Positions 1 through 9,954 of a stretch of 64,000 nucleotides of DNA are shown one piece after another (position 1 is the stretch's first letter; each line of letters opens with the position of its first letter). The translations under genes were made by a program, and so were the position numbers. Source of the stretch: Candidatus Izemoplasma sp. (lineage in GTDB: Bacteria; Bacillota_I; Bacilli_A; Izemoplasmatales; Izemoplasmataceae); NCBI GenBank assembly GCA_007132465.1, contig SLOP01000012.1, forward strand, positions 24,117 to 88,116, in the 5' to 3' direction. The notes beneath the pieces were generated by a model. That model worked only from the letters and a program-made list of their open reading frames with translations. It was not told the origin of the DNA and searched no databases.

Positions 1-1341
1 GCCTGTCAGGTCAATGGCGATGGGCGTGAGCAACGTTTGCTGCGTCGTGCGGTCGGCTTGCATGGCGCGGTAGTATTGTTCGTAACGGATTCGCTCGGCT
101 GCGGCGTGTTGGTCGAGCATGTAAAGCCCTTCATCGTTTTGAAACAAAAGGTACGTGCCTGCGTACTGTCCGATGTATTCGATGTCGGGGAAGCGCGATG
201 ATGTCGCCTTTGTTTGGCGTGATTTCGGTTCGCTTGTTTCCTCGGGTTTGGGGGTTTGATAGGGCGTGTTAGGCTCTTCGATGGCGTCGGTTAAGTCCAT
301 GCGAGTTTGATCGGGTTGGTGATATGGCGTGGTTTTTTGTGCGGTCGGTGTCAAATCGGCGCGCACCAAGGTCTGCCGTACGTTGGTTTCAATCAACTCA
401 ATGAGCCGTCGTTCTTCGCTGAATTTGATGTCGAGTTTTTGCGGGTGAATGTTGATGTCGATGAGCAAGGGGTCGACGTCGATTTCAAGCAGCGCGATGG
501 GGTATTGGTGGGTCGGAAGGTAGGTTTTATAGCCGTCGATAACCGCTTTGACGATGCGGGTGTTTTTAATCACTCGACCGTTGGTGATCAACGTCACATG
601 ACGCCGTGCGCTTCGTGTATGTGCCGGTTTGGCAAGCGTACCTCGGATGCTAAAATATGCGTTGTTCGCGGTAAATGTCATCATCGACTTGGCGACATCG
701 GCTCCATAAATCTGGTAGAGTATTTTTTGTGTGTTGCCATCGCCGGTGGTGTGAAAAAGTGTTTTTCTATCGTGCGTCAAGGTGAAACGCACACGCGGGT
801 GAGCGAGGGCGAGTTTATGGATGTAATCAACGACCATCGACAGCTCTCGCGGTTCCCCTTTTAGATGTTTAAGCCGTGCTGGAGTGTTGTAAAAGAGGCC
901 TTCGACACTAATCGCGGTGCCTTGCTTCATTGTACCTATCGTATCGCTTTCACGGCGACCGTTTTTGATGGTCAAACGGCGAGCCGTGGTGGCGCCATCG
1001 GAAGATTCAAGTGTTAACGTGGACACACTGGCAATCGATGGGAGCGCTTCGCCGCGAAAGCCAAGCGATTGAATATGATGAAGGTCATGTTCGGTTTTGA
1101 TTTTGCTCGTGGCGTGGCGTTCGAGGGCGATGTCCACATCATCGTGCGCCATGCCTTCGCCGTCGTCGATGACGCGGATGCGTTTCATGCCGGCGCCTTC
1201 AAGGTCAACTTCGATGCGTGTGCTCTTGGCATCAAGAGCGTTTTCTACGAGTTCTTTGACGACGCTGGCAGGGTTTTCTACGACTTCACCAGCAGCAATC
1301 ATGTTTGCGAGTTTTTCGTCGAGTCGAATGATTTTTCCCAT
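1..1341 (-). CDS. mutL: DNA mismatch repair protein MutL (3' end beyond window)
   Basis: The frame is open from an ATG at 1341 to the window edge, giving 447 codons. The N-terminus reads as a GHKL ATPase, with the MutL signatures ELVENALDA, DDGEGM and GFRGEALPSI in order. Near the cut end, residues 410-421 read DQHAAAERIRYE. This fits the DQHA(X)2E(X)4E metal-binding endonuclease motif found in MutL of bacteria that lack MutH, so this MutL probably nicks DNA itself. It lies directly downstream of mutS on the same strand, with a terminator-like hairpin between them. Roughly the last 150-200 residues, holding the rest of the dimerisation and endonuclease domain, are outside the window. The family call is secure. 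Confidence 0.96.
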   Translation of the reverse strand, partial: MGKIIRLDEKLANMIAAGEVVENPASVVKELVENALDAKSTRIEVDLEGAGMKRIRVIDDGEGMAHDDVDIALERHATSKIKTEHDLHHIQSLGFRGEALPSIASVSTLTLESSDGATTARRLTIKNGRRESDTIGTMKQGTAISVEGLFYNTPARLKHLKGEPRELSMVVDYIHKLALAHPRVRFTLTHDRKTLFHTTGDGNTQKILYQIYGADVAKSMMTFTANNAYFSIRGTLAKPAHTRSARRHVTLITNGRVIKNTRIVKAVIDGYKTYLPTHQYPIALLEIDVDPLLIDINIHPQKLDIKFSEERRLIELIETNVRQTLVRADLTPTAQKTTPYHQPDQTRMDLTDAIEEPNTPYQTPKPEETSEPKSRQTKATSSRFPDIEYIGQYAGTYLLFQNDEGLYMLDQHAAAERIRYEQYYRAMQADRTTQQTLLTPIAIDLTG

Positions 1342-1400
1342 CGTTTCACCGCCTTTCTACGTGTTTTATTGTAACACAGTTCAGGTGTTTCGCATGGGTC

Positions 1401-1426
1401 AAAAACCGAACCGCAAGCGGTTCGGT
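1401..1426 (-). terminator. Rho-independent terminator after mutS
   Basis: A perfect 10-bp stem (1405-1414 with 1417-1426) is followed on the minus strand by five T. The stem starts in the mutS stop codon. It probably reduces, rather than abolishes, readthrough into mutL. Confidence 0.8.
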
Positions 1427-3981
1427 CAGCGCTTTTTCCGTTTGTTGGCAAGGCGTTTGAGATCATACAAGATGGTTAAAGCCTCAATCGGTTTCATTGC
1501 GTCGGGTTCAAGCGCATCCAGTTGGTCGTATAGCTTTTTTTCTTCTTCGCTAAGCGTGGGTTCTTCCTCGACTTGTGTGAACAAGTTCGGTGTTACATCG
1601 ACACCGTTAGCTTCAAGGTTTTTAAGCAACGCACGGCTGCGCTTGATGATGGTGTTAGGCAAGGCCGCTAGTTGCGCCACGTTGATGCCGTAGGATTTGT
1701 CGGCTCGCCCCGGCTTAACTTGATGCAAAAAGATGATCGTGCCGTCTTTTTCTTCGGCGGCAACATGGATATTTTTCAACCTCGACAGATGGTTTTCGAG
1801 GTCGGTGAGTTCATGGTAGTGGGTCGAAAATAGCGTTTTACACCCAATGTGTTGATGAATGTGTTCGATGATGGCTTGGGCGATGGCCATGCCGTCGTAC
1901 GTTGAGGTGCCGCGGCCTATTTCATCAAACACGATGAGTGACTTGGGGGTCGCGTGTTGGATAGCTTGATTGGCATCAAGCATTTCTACCATGAACGTCG
2001 ATTTCCCACTAATTAAATCGTCGCTCGCGCCGATGCGGGTGAACAGTTGATCGAAAAGGGGAATGGTCGCGGTTTCCGCAGGCACAAACGAACCGATTTG
2101 ATTTAAGATGGCGGCGATGGCAAGTTGACGCATGTATGTCGATTTCCCGCTCATGTTCGGTCCGGTGATGATGGCGATGTCGGTGTTTTCATCGAAGTGG
2201 ATGTCGTTGGGGACGAACGGTGCTTCCATGACGCGCTCAACCACCGGATGTCGTGAGCCTTCGATGTGAATCTCCTGCGTGTCGGTGATGGTGGGGCGGA
2301 TGAACCGCTGGGTTTCGCTAACCGTGGAAAGCGCGATAAGCAAATCGGTTTCACTGATGATGTCGGCGTTGTGTTGGATGGTCGAGATGCGATGACGGAT
2401 GCGGTCGCGAAGGTCAATAAAAAGCTCGTGTTCAAGGGCGACGCTTTTTTCGTCGCTTGTCAAAATAATATGTTCTTTTTCTTTCAGTGTTTCGTTGATG
2501 TAGCGTTCAGCGTTGGCGAGGGTTTGTTTCCGGGTGTAGCCAAAGCCATCTTTGACGTTCTCAACTTGGCCTTTAGGGACTTCGATGTAGTAGCCAAAGA
2601 CGCGGTTATAGCCAATCTTGAGTTTCTTGATGCCGGTCTTTTCTCGTTCTTCTTCCTCAAACCTTGTTAAAAACGCCTTCACATCCAGACGAATATCCCG
2701 GAGTTCGTCCAACCCTTCATGATACCCGGGTTTAATCATGTTTCCTTCACGTATGGTCAGCGGTTGGTCGTCAAGCAATGCCTCATGCAGCACTTTGACG
2801 GTTTCTTCAAGCGGGTCTAAAGCGTCCGCTAAGGTGCGTGCATAGGTGACGTCGAGCGAGCCGAGTTCGCTTTTGAATGCCGGAATGATGTCAAGCGACT
2901 GGCGCAAACGCACCAAATCTTTGCCGTTGGTGTTGCCATAGGCGATGCGCCCGACGATGCGTTCGAGGTCATAGACGTTTTTAAGCAATGCGGTTAATGC
3001 GTTTTTTACCAAGAAGTTCTCGTTAAGGGCGGCGACCATGTCGTGGCGTGTCTCGATTGTGTCTTTGTTGAGAAGTGGTCGAAGCAGCTGTTGTTTGAGC
3101 AGGCGCGCTCCCATCGCTGTCGTGGTTTTGTTGAGCAACCAAAAAAGTGAGCCGTTCTCTTGGTTTTGGCGCATCGTTCGCGTCAGTTCTAGATTGCGGA
3201 TGGTGTTGGCATCCATCTTCATCGTCCGGGTGGCTTCAATGTGTTTCGCTGCTTTGATGTGCATCAGCGCGCGTTTTTGCGTGGATAAAACATAGCTCAG
3301 CAACCGCCGAGCGGTTTTCTTTTCAGCGTCGGTAGGTAAGGCGTCGAGCCGGTGTTCAAAGGCGGCGTCGATGTCGGTTGAGGGATGCACCGAGACAAGG
3401 ATGTTTTCGTGATTGGCATACGCTCTAATGTATTCGGTGTCGAAAGCATGGCCGACGACGAGTTCTCTTAGCGGTATGGCCGATAGTTCGTTAAGCAGTG
3501 CGCCCGCGTCGCGGGGAACTTTAAGCGCGGCAAAGTCACCGGTCGCCACGTTGGCGTAGGCAAGGGTATAAAAATAGTCGGTGAAGCCAATCGCGGCGAT
3601 GTAGGCATCGCCAGCGTCGGGTTCGTCGATGTTGGTGCCGGGGGTGACGATGCGAACCACATCGCGTTTGACGAGTTTTTTGCCTTGGCCGGCGTCTTCG
3701 GTTTGGTCACAGATGGCGACCTTATAGCCTTTCTCAATCAAGCGGTTGATGTACGATTCGGCGGCATGATGCGGGACGCCGCACATCGGCACGCGTTCTT
3801 TGGCGCCAGCATCGCGGCCGGTGAGTTGAATCTCAAGTTCTCGACTCGCAAGCAGTGCGTCTTCGAAAAACATTTCATAAAAGTCGCCGAGCCGAAAAAA
3901 GACTATAGCGTCGCTGTAGTCTTCTTTGATGGTGAGGTATTGCTGCATCATCGGAGTGTAGGCGGACTTGGCTTCAGGCAT
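1426..3981 (-). CDS. mutS: DNA mismatch repair protein MutS
   Basis: This 851-residue protein has the usual MutS length. The mismatch-reading Phe-X-Glu motif is F34-Y35-E36 in GDFYEMFF. The Walker A motif GPNMSGKST lies near residues 607-615, followed by the DEIGRGTST Walker B/signature region and a STHYHEL switch. It recognises mispairs as a dimer clamp and recruits MutL. It lies 12 bp downstream of the unknown gene at 3994-4977 and upstream of mutL, and probably shares the promoter at about 5.0 kb. The ATG at 3981 gives the canonical N-terminus. The C-terminal tail is short. Confidence 0.98.
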   Translation of the reverse strand: MPEAKSAYTPMMQQYLTIKEDYSDAIVFFRLGDFYEMFFEDALLASRELEIQLTGRDAGAKERVPMCGVPHHAAESYINRLIEKGYKVAICDQTEDAGQGKKLVKRDVVRIVTPGTNIDEPDAGDAYIAAIGFTDYFYTLAYANVATGDFAALKVPRDAGALLNELSAIPLRELVVGHAFDTEYIRAYANHENILVSVHPSTDIDAAFEHRLDALPTDAEKKTARRLLSYVLSTQKRALMHIKAAKHIEATRTMKMDANTIRNLELTRTMRQNQENGSLFWLLNKTTTAMGARLLKQQLLRPLLNKDTIETRHDMVAALNENFLVKNALTALLKNVYDLERIVGRIAYGNTNGKDLVRLRQSLDIIPAFKSELGSLDVTYARTLADALDPLEETVKVLHEALLDDQPLTIREGNMIKPGYHEGLDELRDIRLDVKAFLTRFEEEEREKTGIKKLKIGYNRVFGYYIEVPKGQVENVKDGFGYTRKQTLANAERYINETLKEKEHIILTSDEKSVALEHELFIDLRDRIRHRISTIQHNADIISETDLLIALSTVSETQRFIRPTITDTQEIHIEGSRHPVVERVMEAPFVPNDIHFDENTDIAIITGPNMSGKSTYMRQLAIAAILNQIGSFVPAETATIPLFDQLFTRIGASDDLISGKSTFMVEMLDANQAIQHATPKSLIVFDEIGRGTSTYDGMAIAQAIIEHIHQHIGCKTLFSTHYHELTDLENHLSRLKNIHVAAEEKDGTIIFLHQVKPGRADKSYGINVAQLAALPNTIIKRSRALLKNLEANGVDVTPNLFTQVEEEPTLSEEEKKLYDQLDALEPDAMKPIEALTILYDLKRLANKRKKR

Positions 3982-3993
3982 GGTGCACCTCGC

Positions 3994-4977
3994 TTAAGAG
4001 AGCATGGCAACAATCACGCTCGCGGCGATGATGATGACGGCAATCACCACGTTGCGGATAAGCGCGCGTCGCTTCTTCTTTTTCACGTTGTAACGATGGG
4101 TGATTTCTTCGAACTTGGCTTCGTATAAATAGCCTTCGATGTTCATGCCTTCGAAGATTTTCATGCTTTCTTCATGCATGGGCACATCGGAACGTTCGCG
4201 CTTGAGGAGAATGTACTCGATCATGTCGATTTTTTTGAGTTCGATGGAAATGTTGACACCGCGTTTTTTCGCGGTTCGTTCGAGCTCGAGAATCGATTGT
4301 TTGGCGAGGTCGTCTTGTTCGGTTTCCGACAGATCGAGTTTTAAGGCGATGATGTCGATTAGCTGGCGTTTGTTGATTCGGCGCGGAATGTCGATGCCGT
4401 ATTTCTTGCCGAGGTCGCGGATGTCCGATAAGGTCGTGGAGTTAAGTAAGACTTCGGACGCATCCTCGGTTTTGCACCCTTCAAAATAGCCTTTCGGCTC
4501 GAAGTATATCCGGTCGAAATGTTGCTTCATTTCCTCGTAGCTTTCTTGGTTCTGACGTTGGTACTTCATCGTCAGATTCTGCAGTTTAACAAACTCGAGG
4601 TTATTGATGCCAAGATCGCGGCGATGACGGATCACGATGTCCCAAAAGTCTTTTTTGTACTCAGTCACGTCGATTTTGATTCGGTAACTCTCAGCGAGGC
4701 GTTCGAGTTGGAATATGGTGTAATCGTCGAACCACTTAAGACGGTGGCGCATTTCATCTGAAAATTTATCATCGTGGTCGGCGTTAGCGATAATGGGGGC
4801 GATGTTTTTACGAATTAACGCCTTGTGAATGTAGTTGGGTAAAAAGAGTTCTTTGTTTTTTAAGTACTTGACAACCTCGATCGACGGAATCACGACGAAC
4901 GATTCAATCAATTTATCGATCTTGACCTTTTTCGAGTACAGGTAGATGAACTCTTCTTGCTTTGTCGGTTTGGCCAT
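3994..4977 (-). CDS. Tail-anchored protein with SAP/Rho-N-like repeats, function unknown
   Basis: This 327-residue protein is not one I recognise as a named family. By eye there are three copies of a helix-turn-helix-like segment at about residues 85-117, 181-213 and 226-258. Each follows the pattern leucine-x2-(L)A/G-K/E-x-(Y/R)-G/R-(I/V)-x-I followed by a basic residue and an Ile/Leu-rich helix, recalling SAP or Rho-N-terminal motifs that bind nucleic acids. A KKKKRR patch at about 299-304 precedes one hydrophobic helix (308-325) that ends the protein, so it is probably tail-anchored with its bulk in the cytoplasm. It is the first gene of a likely operon with mutS. A role in DNA repair or membrane tethering is only a guess from position. 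Confidence 0.8.
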   Translation of the reverse strand: MAKPTKQEEFIYLYSKKVKIDKLIESFVVIPSIEVVKYLKNKELFLPNYIHKALIRKNIAPIIANADHDDKFSDEMRHRLKWFDDYTIFQLERLAESYRIKIDVTEYKKDFWDIVIRHRRDLGINNLEFVKLQNLTMKYQRQNQESYEEMKQHFDRIYFEPKGYFEGCKTEDASEVLLNSTTLSDIRDLGKKYGIDIPRRINKRQLIDIIALKLDLSETEQDDLAKQSILELERTAKKRGVNISIELKKIDMIEYILLKRERSDVPMHEESMKIFEGMNIEGYLYEAKFEEITHRYNVKKKKRRALIRNVVIAVIIIAASVIVAMLS

Positions 4978-5003
4978 GAAGAAACCCCCTTTACGTTAGT
5001 TTC

Positions 5004-5032
5004 ATTGTACCGCACGACCACGGGTAATTCAA
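5004..5032 (-). promoter_or_regulatory. Sigma-A-type promoter for the 3994-4977/mutS transcript
   Basis: On the minus strand there is a -35 TTGAAT (5027-5032), a 17-bp spacer and a -10 TACAAT (5004-5009). It lies 27 bp upstream of the start codon at 4977. Confidence 0.65.
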
Positions 5033-5068
5033 GGGGAATCGATTAAGCAAGCGATTTCCCATGCATGT

Positions 5069-5099
5069 AAAAACCCCGTCTACTGTCGGGTAAACGGGG
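5069..5099 (-). terminator. Terminator after the ymcA-like gene
   Basis: A 10-bp stem (5074-5083 with 5090-5099, one G-T pair) encloses a 6-nt loop. It is followed on the minus strand by five T. It overlaps the stop codon and closes the rny-to-ymcA gene run. Confidence 0.85.
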
Positions 5100-5412
5100 C
5101 ATTGAGGGCGCTTTCTATCACGCCGGCGATGGTTTGAATCATCGCGTTGACGTCAGCTTGTAACATTAAAAACTGGTGGACGATTGGGTCGGTGGTGATG
5201 GTGGCACGATAGGCCTCGTATGCTCGGCGCTTCTCCTCGGCATCCTTGGCGTTGGTTTCACGTGCTCGGACGTAGGCTTGTTGTTTGACCGTGAGGGCTG
5301 TGTACTTAGCTTTGTATGTAGGATTATCAAAGATGAGGCGTTCAAACGCTTTATACTGTTTGACCGTTTCGTCATGTTCCAGATAATCTAACAGACGCTC
5401 GACATCGTTCAT
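5080..5412 (-). CDS. YlbF/YmcA family protein
   Basis: This small 110-residue, highly helical protein begins [21 protein letters not shown] and has the VKQYKAFE...NP.YK pattern of the YlbF/YmcA (Com_YlbF, DUF964) family. In B. subtilis, YmcA forms a complex with YlbF and YaaT that acts with RNase Y in mRNA maturation and on Spo0A phosphorylation. Its start overlaps the miaB stop by 4 bp, as in the B. subtilis miaB-ymcA pair, and rny lies in the same gene run, so an RNase Y-related role is plausible. The terminator at 5069-5099 follows it. Whether it is functionally YmcA or YlbF cannot be told from sequence alone. Confidence 0.85.
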   Translation of the reverse strand: MNDVERLLDYLEHDETVKQYKAFERLIFDNPTYKAKYTALTVKQQAYVRARETNAKDAEEKRRAYEAYRATITTDPIVHQFLMLQADVNAMIQTIAGVIESALNAPFTRQ

Positions 5413-6839
5413 GTCGCTTCCCCCAACAAAAACCAGGTTTTCGCTTGGGTGATTTTCACAGGAACAATCGATCCCACCAGCGACGCATCGCCTTCAAAGT
5501 TGACTAGTTTGTTGTGGGGTGAATACCCAGCGAGCATGGCCGGGTTGTTTTTGCTCACGCCATCGACGAGCACGTCCACAACCTCCCCTTCGAAGCGGGC
5601 GTGTCCACGACGATACCCGTCGTTGACAATTTCGTTCAGCGTTTGCAGGCGCGCTTTTTTCACTTTCATCGGGGTATCATCTTTGTATTTTGCCGCCGGA
5701 GTCCCTTCACGTGGTGAGAAAACAAAGGTGAACGCCCCCTCAAAACAGGCCTCGCGAACAAGGTCAAGCGTGTGCTCAAAATCTTCCTTTTTTTCACCGG
5801 GAAAGCCGACGATGATGTCGGTGGTGATGGCGGCGTGGGGGATTTGTTCATACAGGTCACGGACCACATTGAGATACGTAGCTTTTGTGTAACCCCGGTT
5901 CATCTTCTTCAACATGCGGTCGCTGCCCGATTGCACAGGCAGGTGAATGTGGGGCATCAGGTTACCGCCTTTGGCGAGCACGCTGATTGTTTCTTTGGTG
6001 AAATCTTTAGGGTGTGAGGTGGTAAAACGCACGCGGGCAAGGTCGGTTTTGTGAAGGTCATCTAAGAGCCTTGAAAAACGGTAGTTAATGTCGGTGAAGT
6101 CGTTGCCATAGGCGTTGACGTTTTGCCCAAGCAGCGTCACTTCCTTATACCCTTGGCTGAGGAGTTCGTCGATTTCTTGTAAGATGTCCTCAGGGCATCG
6201 TGAGCGCTCTTTTCCGCGCGTGTAGGGCACGATGCAATACGTACAAAATTCATCACACCCATACATGATGGGAACAAACGCCTTGTGTTTGTGGTCGCGA
6301 ACTTTTGGTTGGTTCTCAATGATTTCTCCTTCGTCGCTGAAGACTTCGACGACGCGTTCTTTGTTGTACAGGGCGGACTCCAAGTACGCAGGGAGTTTGT
6401 GGATGTTATGCGTCCCGAAGATAAGATCGACGTAGGGATATTTCTCAAGCAATGCGTCAAACACACGCTCTTCTTGTGGCATGCAGCCGGCGACGCCCAA
6501 GACGAGATCGGGGTTAGTGCGCTTGTACTGCTTGAGCCGACCGAGTTCGCCAAAAATGCGGTTTTCGGCATTCTCTCGCACGGCGCACGTGTTTAAGATG
6601 ATGATGTCGGCCTCTTTTTCACCGCTGGCCGTGTCAAACCCGAGGCGCGAGAAAATGCCTCGCATCGTTTCTGTGTCGGCTTCGTTTCCTTGACAACCAT
6701 ACGTCACAATCAACGCTTTCTTGCCCTTACCGATGGCGTTAAGGTTGCTGGTGTCAAGCCGCACGATGTCGGTCGAGGTTCGTTGGCGTTTACGTGCTTT
6801 TTTTAGGGAGGGTTTGTTAAAGTATTTGGCGTAATCCAC
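5409..6839 (-). CDS. miaB: tRNA-2-methylthio-N6-dimethylallyladenosine synthase MiaB
   Basis: This radical-SAM methylthiotransferase adds a methylthio group at C2 of i6A37 in tRNAs that read UNN codons. The N-terminal UPF0004 domain supplies ligands for the auxiliary cluster at C49, C85 and C119. The radical-SAM motif is C195-x3-C199-x2-C202 (GCDEFCTYC). A TRAM domain closes the 476-residue protein. It is preceded by ymdB (12-bp gap) and overlaps the ymcA-like gene. The gene order and the long N-terminal extension before the first domain are like B. subtilis YmcB/MiaB. Confidence 0.97.
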   Translation of the reverse strand: MDYAKYFNKPSLKKARKRQRTSTDIVRLDTSNLNAIGKGKKALIVTYGCQGNEADTETMRGIFSRLGFDTASGEKEADIIILNTCAVRENAENRIFGELGRLKQYKRTNPDLVLGVAGCMPQEERVFDALLEKYPYVDLIFGTHNIHKLPAYLESALYNKERVVEVFSDEGEIIENQPKVRDHKHKAFVPIMYGCDEFCTYCIVPYTRGKERSRCPEDILQEIDELLSQGYKEVTLLGQNVNAYGNDFTDINYRFSRLLDDLHKTDLARVRFTTSHPKDFTKETISVLAKGGNLMPHIHLPVQSGSDRMLKKMNRGYTKATYLNVVRDLYEQIPHAAITTDIIVGFPGEKKEDFEHTLDLVREACFEGAFTFVFSPREGTPAAKYKDDTPMKVKKARLQTLNEIVNDGYRRGHARFEGEVVDVLVDGVSKNNPAMLAGYSPHNKLVNFEGDASLVGSIVPVKITQAKTWFLLGEAT

Positions 6840-6851
6840 GGGGCATCACCT

Positions 6852-7610
6852 TTAGTCTGATTTATTGATGGGAATTATCGTGCGGTTGTCAAGATCGATG
6901 AACACGGCGTTCAACTGAAGTTCACGTGCCGCTGAGGGGACGAGGCGCGTGGGTAATTTTGTGGTGAACTTGCGCAAGGCAATATCTTTGTCGGCGCCTA
7001 AAATACCGAATTTCACACCCGTCATGCCGACGTCGGTGATGTATAAACTGCCTTTGGGCAGTTGCATCGCGTCGTTGGTGGGGACGTGAGTGTGGGTGCC
7101 TAAAATGGCGTCGACACGACCGTCGAGGTAATGGGCGATGGCGAGTTTTTCGCTCGTTGTCTCCGCGTGCACATCGACGATAATAACGTCCGCCTCAAGG
7201 CCTTCGAGTAACGCATCAAGCGTCGTAAAGGGATCGGCGAGCGGATCGTGCATGAACACTTGACCCATGATATTGATTATGGCAATGATTTGATCGTTAT
7301 GGTTTATTTTTAGCACGGTTTTTCCGGGTGTTGAGGGTGGGTAGTTGGCAGGACGAACGATATTGGCCTCATCGATAAAGTCGAATAACTCTTTTTTGGA
7401 GAAGGCGTGGTTACCAAGGGTGACCCCGTGTACACCGCGTTCCATCAAGGCTTTGTAGTCGTTTTTACGGATGCCCAACCCATCGGCCATGTTTTCGCCG
7501 TTCGCAAGCAGCACGTGGTAGGGATGGTCGCGCTTAATGCTTGGCAAAAACTTGTCGATGGCTTCTAAGCCTTTCGCGCCGTAAATATCACCGATAAACA
7601 ATAGTTTCAT
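6852..7610 (-). CDS. ymdB: YmdB family metallophosphoesterase
   Basis: This 252-residue cytoplasmic protein begins MKLLFIGDIYG and carries the TIGR00282 metallophosphoesterase motifs: GD near residue 7, GEN (NGENMADG), GNHAF and a late GTHTHVPT. Family members hydrolyse 2',3'-cyclic nucleotides, and in Bacillus YmdB controls the choice between motility and biofilm. The start overlaps the Nudix stop by 4 bp (ATGA), so the two are translationally coupled. The position just after rny and before miaB matches other Firmicutes. Confidence 0.94.
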   Translation of the reverse strand: MKLLFIGDIYGAKGLEAIDKFLPSIKRDHPYHVLLANGENMADGLGIRKNDYKALMERGVHGVTLGNHAFSKKELFDFIDEANIVRPANYPPSTPGKTVLKINHNDQIIAIINIMGQVFMHDPLADPFTTLDALLEGLEADVIIVDVHAETTSEKLAIAHYLDGRVDAILGTHTHVPTNDAMQLPKGSLYITDVGMTGVKFGILGADKDIALRKFTTKLPTRLVPSAARELQLNAVFIDLDNRTIIPINKSD

Positions 7611-8128
7611 CGTTTCCTCTTTTCTAGAACCCTAAAGTAATCCGGGTCGTTCATGAGATAAGGATAGTCCCAAAAGGTTTTGTCGCTAATCATGCGTTGT
7701 ATGTGTGATAACGATGCGTGGGTTACATCAAGCACTTCGTTAGGGTTGACGCGCACATCATGGGTGCTGATGGCGTCCTCAACCAAGAACACATGGCAGA
7801 TCGTCTGCCAACGTCCGCGTGTTGAGGTAATAATTTTCAGGCGTTGAAACGCGTTTTTATCAAACGTGAGGCCAAGTTCTTCTTCGGTTTCTCGTTGCGC
7901 AGCTTGCCGCGCATCTTCACCCACGGCGGCGCCGCCGGTGGTGGTCGCCCATAGATACGGGGTGGCGTCGGAGGGTTTGGCCCGGCGTTGAATGAGAAAC
8001 TTACCTTCGGGGTTTTGGATCCACACATGAACAATAAGAAAGTATTCGCCGGCCTTGAGGGGAGCCCCGCGAGGAACGGTTTTGTCGGTTTTGTTTCCTA
8101 GCTCGTCATAGACGTCAAAATGTTCCAT
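7607..8128 (-). CDS. Nudix hydrolase
   Basis: This 173-residue protein starts at the ATG at 8128. An open frame continues upstream to 8641, but it only shadows rny and is not used. The Nudix box runs from GGAAVGED to RETEEELGL and matches GX5EX7REUXEEXGU except for Thr at the aliphatic position after RE. The opening MEHFDVYDELGN and the box context resemble the IPP-isomerase-like or YfcD-like Nudix group, which hydrolyse nucleoside diphosphate derivatives. It sits between rny and ymdB, a place it does not occupy in B. subtilis. The substrate is unknown. Confidence 0.9.
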   Translation of the reverse strand: MEHFDVYDELGNKTDKTVPRGAPLKAGEYFLIVHVWIQNPEGKFLIQRRAKPSDATPYLWATTTGGAAVGEDARQAAQRETEEELGLTFDKNAFQRLKIITSTRGRWQTICHVFLVEDAISTHDVRVNPNEVLDVTHASLSHIQRMISDKTFWDYPYLMNDPDYFRVLEKRKR

Positions 8129-8150
8129 GGCATGCCTCGCTTTCGTAGAA

Positions 8151-8172
8151 AGCCTCCCGCATGCGGGAGGCT
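8151..8172 (-). terminator. Hairpin between rny and the Nudix gene
   Basis: A perfect 10-bp inverted repeat (8151-8160 with 8163-8172) lies just after the rny stop. No run of T follows on the minus strand. It may stabilise the rny mRNA end or weakly attenuate readthrough rather than terminate transcription. Confidence 0.5.
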
Positions 8173-8180
8173 CTGGGTGT

Positions 8181-9764
8181 TTATTTCGCGACATCCTGAG
8201 CGCGGGTTTCACGAATAACCGTGACTTTGATGGTGCCCGGATAGGAGAGGTCTTCTTCGATCTTTTTCTTGATGTCGCGGGCCAGTTTGTGAGCCAGCGT
8301 ATCGTCGATTTGATCAGGTTTGACGATGACGCGCACCTCGCGTCCCGCTTGGATTGCGTAGGCATGGTCAACGCCTTTGAACTCGCGTGAGAGCGTCTCG
8401 AGTTGTTCGAGGCGCTTGATGTAAGAATCAAGCGATTCGCTGCGCGCACCCGGCCGAGCGGCTGAGAGTGCGTCGGCGGCAGCGACGAGCGTGGCAATGA
8501 TGGTTTGTGGTTCGACTTCGCCGTGATGTGAACGAATCGCGTCGATGACGGCGAGGGGTTCGTTGTAGCGGTTGGCGATGTTGACGCCAATGTCAACGTG
8601 CGACCCTTCGATTTCGTGATCGACGGCTTTGCCGATGTCATGAATCAACGCGGCGCGGCGGGCGAGAATTTCATCTTCGCCAATCTCGGCGGCCATTTTG
8701 CCCGCAAGAAACGCGCATTCAACGGAATGTCTGAGTACGTTTTGGCCATAGCTTGTGCGGAAATGCAACCGGCCAAGCAGTTTAACCAAGTCGGGGTGAA
8801 CTTTACCGATGCCGACTTCGAAGACGGCTTCTTCCCCTTTGTCGCGGATGTAGCGGTCGATTTCTTCACGTGATTTTTCTACGACTTCTTCAATGCGGCC
8901 GGGATGGATTCGGCCATCGCTAACAAGCTGTTCAAGCGCCCGTTTGGCAATTTCACGACGGATTGGATCAAAGCCTGACAGCACAACCGCTTCGGGAGTG
9001 TCGTCGATGATTAGGTCGACCCCTGTCAGTGCTTCAATGGTTCGGATGTTTCTGCCTTCGCGGCCGATAATTCGACCTTTCATGTCGTCGTTAGGCAGGG
9101 TGACGACGCTGACGGTGCGCTCGCTCGTGACGTCTTGTGCGTACTTTTGCATGGCGAACGCGAGAATGTGCTTCGCCTTTTTGTCAGCCTCATGCTTGGC
9201 TTCCTCTTCGGCGTCTTTAATGTACTGCGCAATTTCATGAGTCATTTCGTCTTCGACGCGGTTGAAGATAATCTTACGTGCGTCTTCAACACTGGTTTGG
9301 GCGATTTCTTGCAGGCGTTGGTTTTGTTCTTCAATCAAACTCTCGAGTGTGCTGTTTTTATCGTCTAAAGCTTTTTTGCGTTGTTCTAATGATTCTTCTT
9401 TGCGATCAAGGTTCGCTTCACGTTTATCGAAATTCAGCGAACGGTTATCTAACACCTGTTCGCGCTGAATCAACTTGTTTTCCGTGTTGGAGATTTCTTT
9501 CTTTCGCTCGCGGACCTCTTTTTCGAACTCCATGCGCTGGTTATGAATATCTTGCTTGGTTTCGAGCAGGGACTCTTTCTTGGTTCTATCCGCTTCCTTG
9601 ATCGCTTCATCAACAACTTGCTTTGCTTGTTGTTGCGCTTTTCCAAAGCCTTTTTCGACGACAATTACCCGCACGACGACGCCAATCACCGTGCCGATAA
9701 TTAAAATTAGCAACCCGGAGATGATTAATACTGGGTCCACCGCCAACAGCGTAGCGTGTACCAT
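8181..9764 (-). CDS. rny: Ribonuclease Y
   Basis: This 527-residue membrane-anchored endoribonuclease initiates mRNA decay. The order is one membrane helix (about 8-35), a long charged coiled coil (about 40-200), a KH domain with [10 protein letters not shown] at 230-239, and an HD domain with the H375-D376 pair (ALIHDIGKA) and downstream SHHGE. Length and domain order match B. subtilis RNase Y. It has its own strong promoter at 9855-9884, separated from recA by a terminator. The ymcA-like and ymdB genes further along the same run fit an RNA-decay neighbourhood. Confidence 0.97.
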   Translation of the reverse strand: MVHATLLAVDPVLIISGLLILIIGTVIGVVVRVIVVEKGFGKAQQQAKQVVDEAIKEADRTKKESLLETKQDIHNQRMEFEKEVRERKKEISNTENKLIQREQVLDNRSLNFDKREANLDRKEESLEQRKKALDDKNSTLESLIEEQNQRLQEIAQTSVEDARKIIFNRVEDEMTHEIAQYIKDAEEEAKHEADKKAKHILAFAMQKYAQDVTSERTVSVVTLPNDDMKGRIIGREGRNIRTIEALTGVDLIIDDTPEAVVLSGFDPIRREIAKRALEQLVSDGRIHPGRIEEVVEKSREEIDRYIRDKGEEAVFEVGIGKVHPDLVKLLGRLHFRTSYGQNVLRHSVECAFLAGKMAAEIGEDEILARRAALIHDIGKAVDHEIEGSHVDIGVNIANRYNEPLAVIDAIRSHHGEVEPQTIIATLVAAADALSAARPGARSESLDSYIKRLEQLETLSREFKGVDHAYAIQAGREVRVIVKPDQIDDTLAHKLARDIKKKIEEDLSYPGTIKVTVIRETRAQDVAK

Positions 9765-9854
9765 ATTAATTCCTCCGTTCGTATTCGTTTACTCGTTTGC
9801 ATGAAACCCCTGAGGGCAATATTTCAACGTGTTTCTGTAAAGTTTTACTGTTTC

Positions 9855-9884
9855 ATTATACAGGACGACCCCCGCAAAAGTCAA
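9855..9884 (-). promoter_or_regulatory. Promoter of rny
   Basis: On the minus strand, a -35 TTGACT (9879-9884), an 18-bp G-rich spacer and a perfect -10 TATAAT (9855-9860) lie about 90 bp upstream of the rny ATG. The leader is therefore long. Confidence 0.75.
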
Positions 9885-9920
9885 CGAATATTGCTTGAGG
9901 CAAAAGCGCGTCATTGACAC

Positions 9921-9947
9921 AAAAAAAGCGCCCTATCCCAAGGGCGC
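9921..9947 (-). terminator. Terminator after recA
   Basis: A 7-bp GC-rich stem (9928-9934 with 9941-9947) is followed on the minus strand by seven T, directly after the recA stop. Confidence 0.88.
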
Positions 9948-9954
9948 GCGACGC

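Noticed and set aside
7607..8641. A 344-codon frame ending in the Nudix gene
   Set aside because: The part upstream of 8128 only shadows rny; the Nudix N-terminus and its neighbour's stop place the start at 8128.
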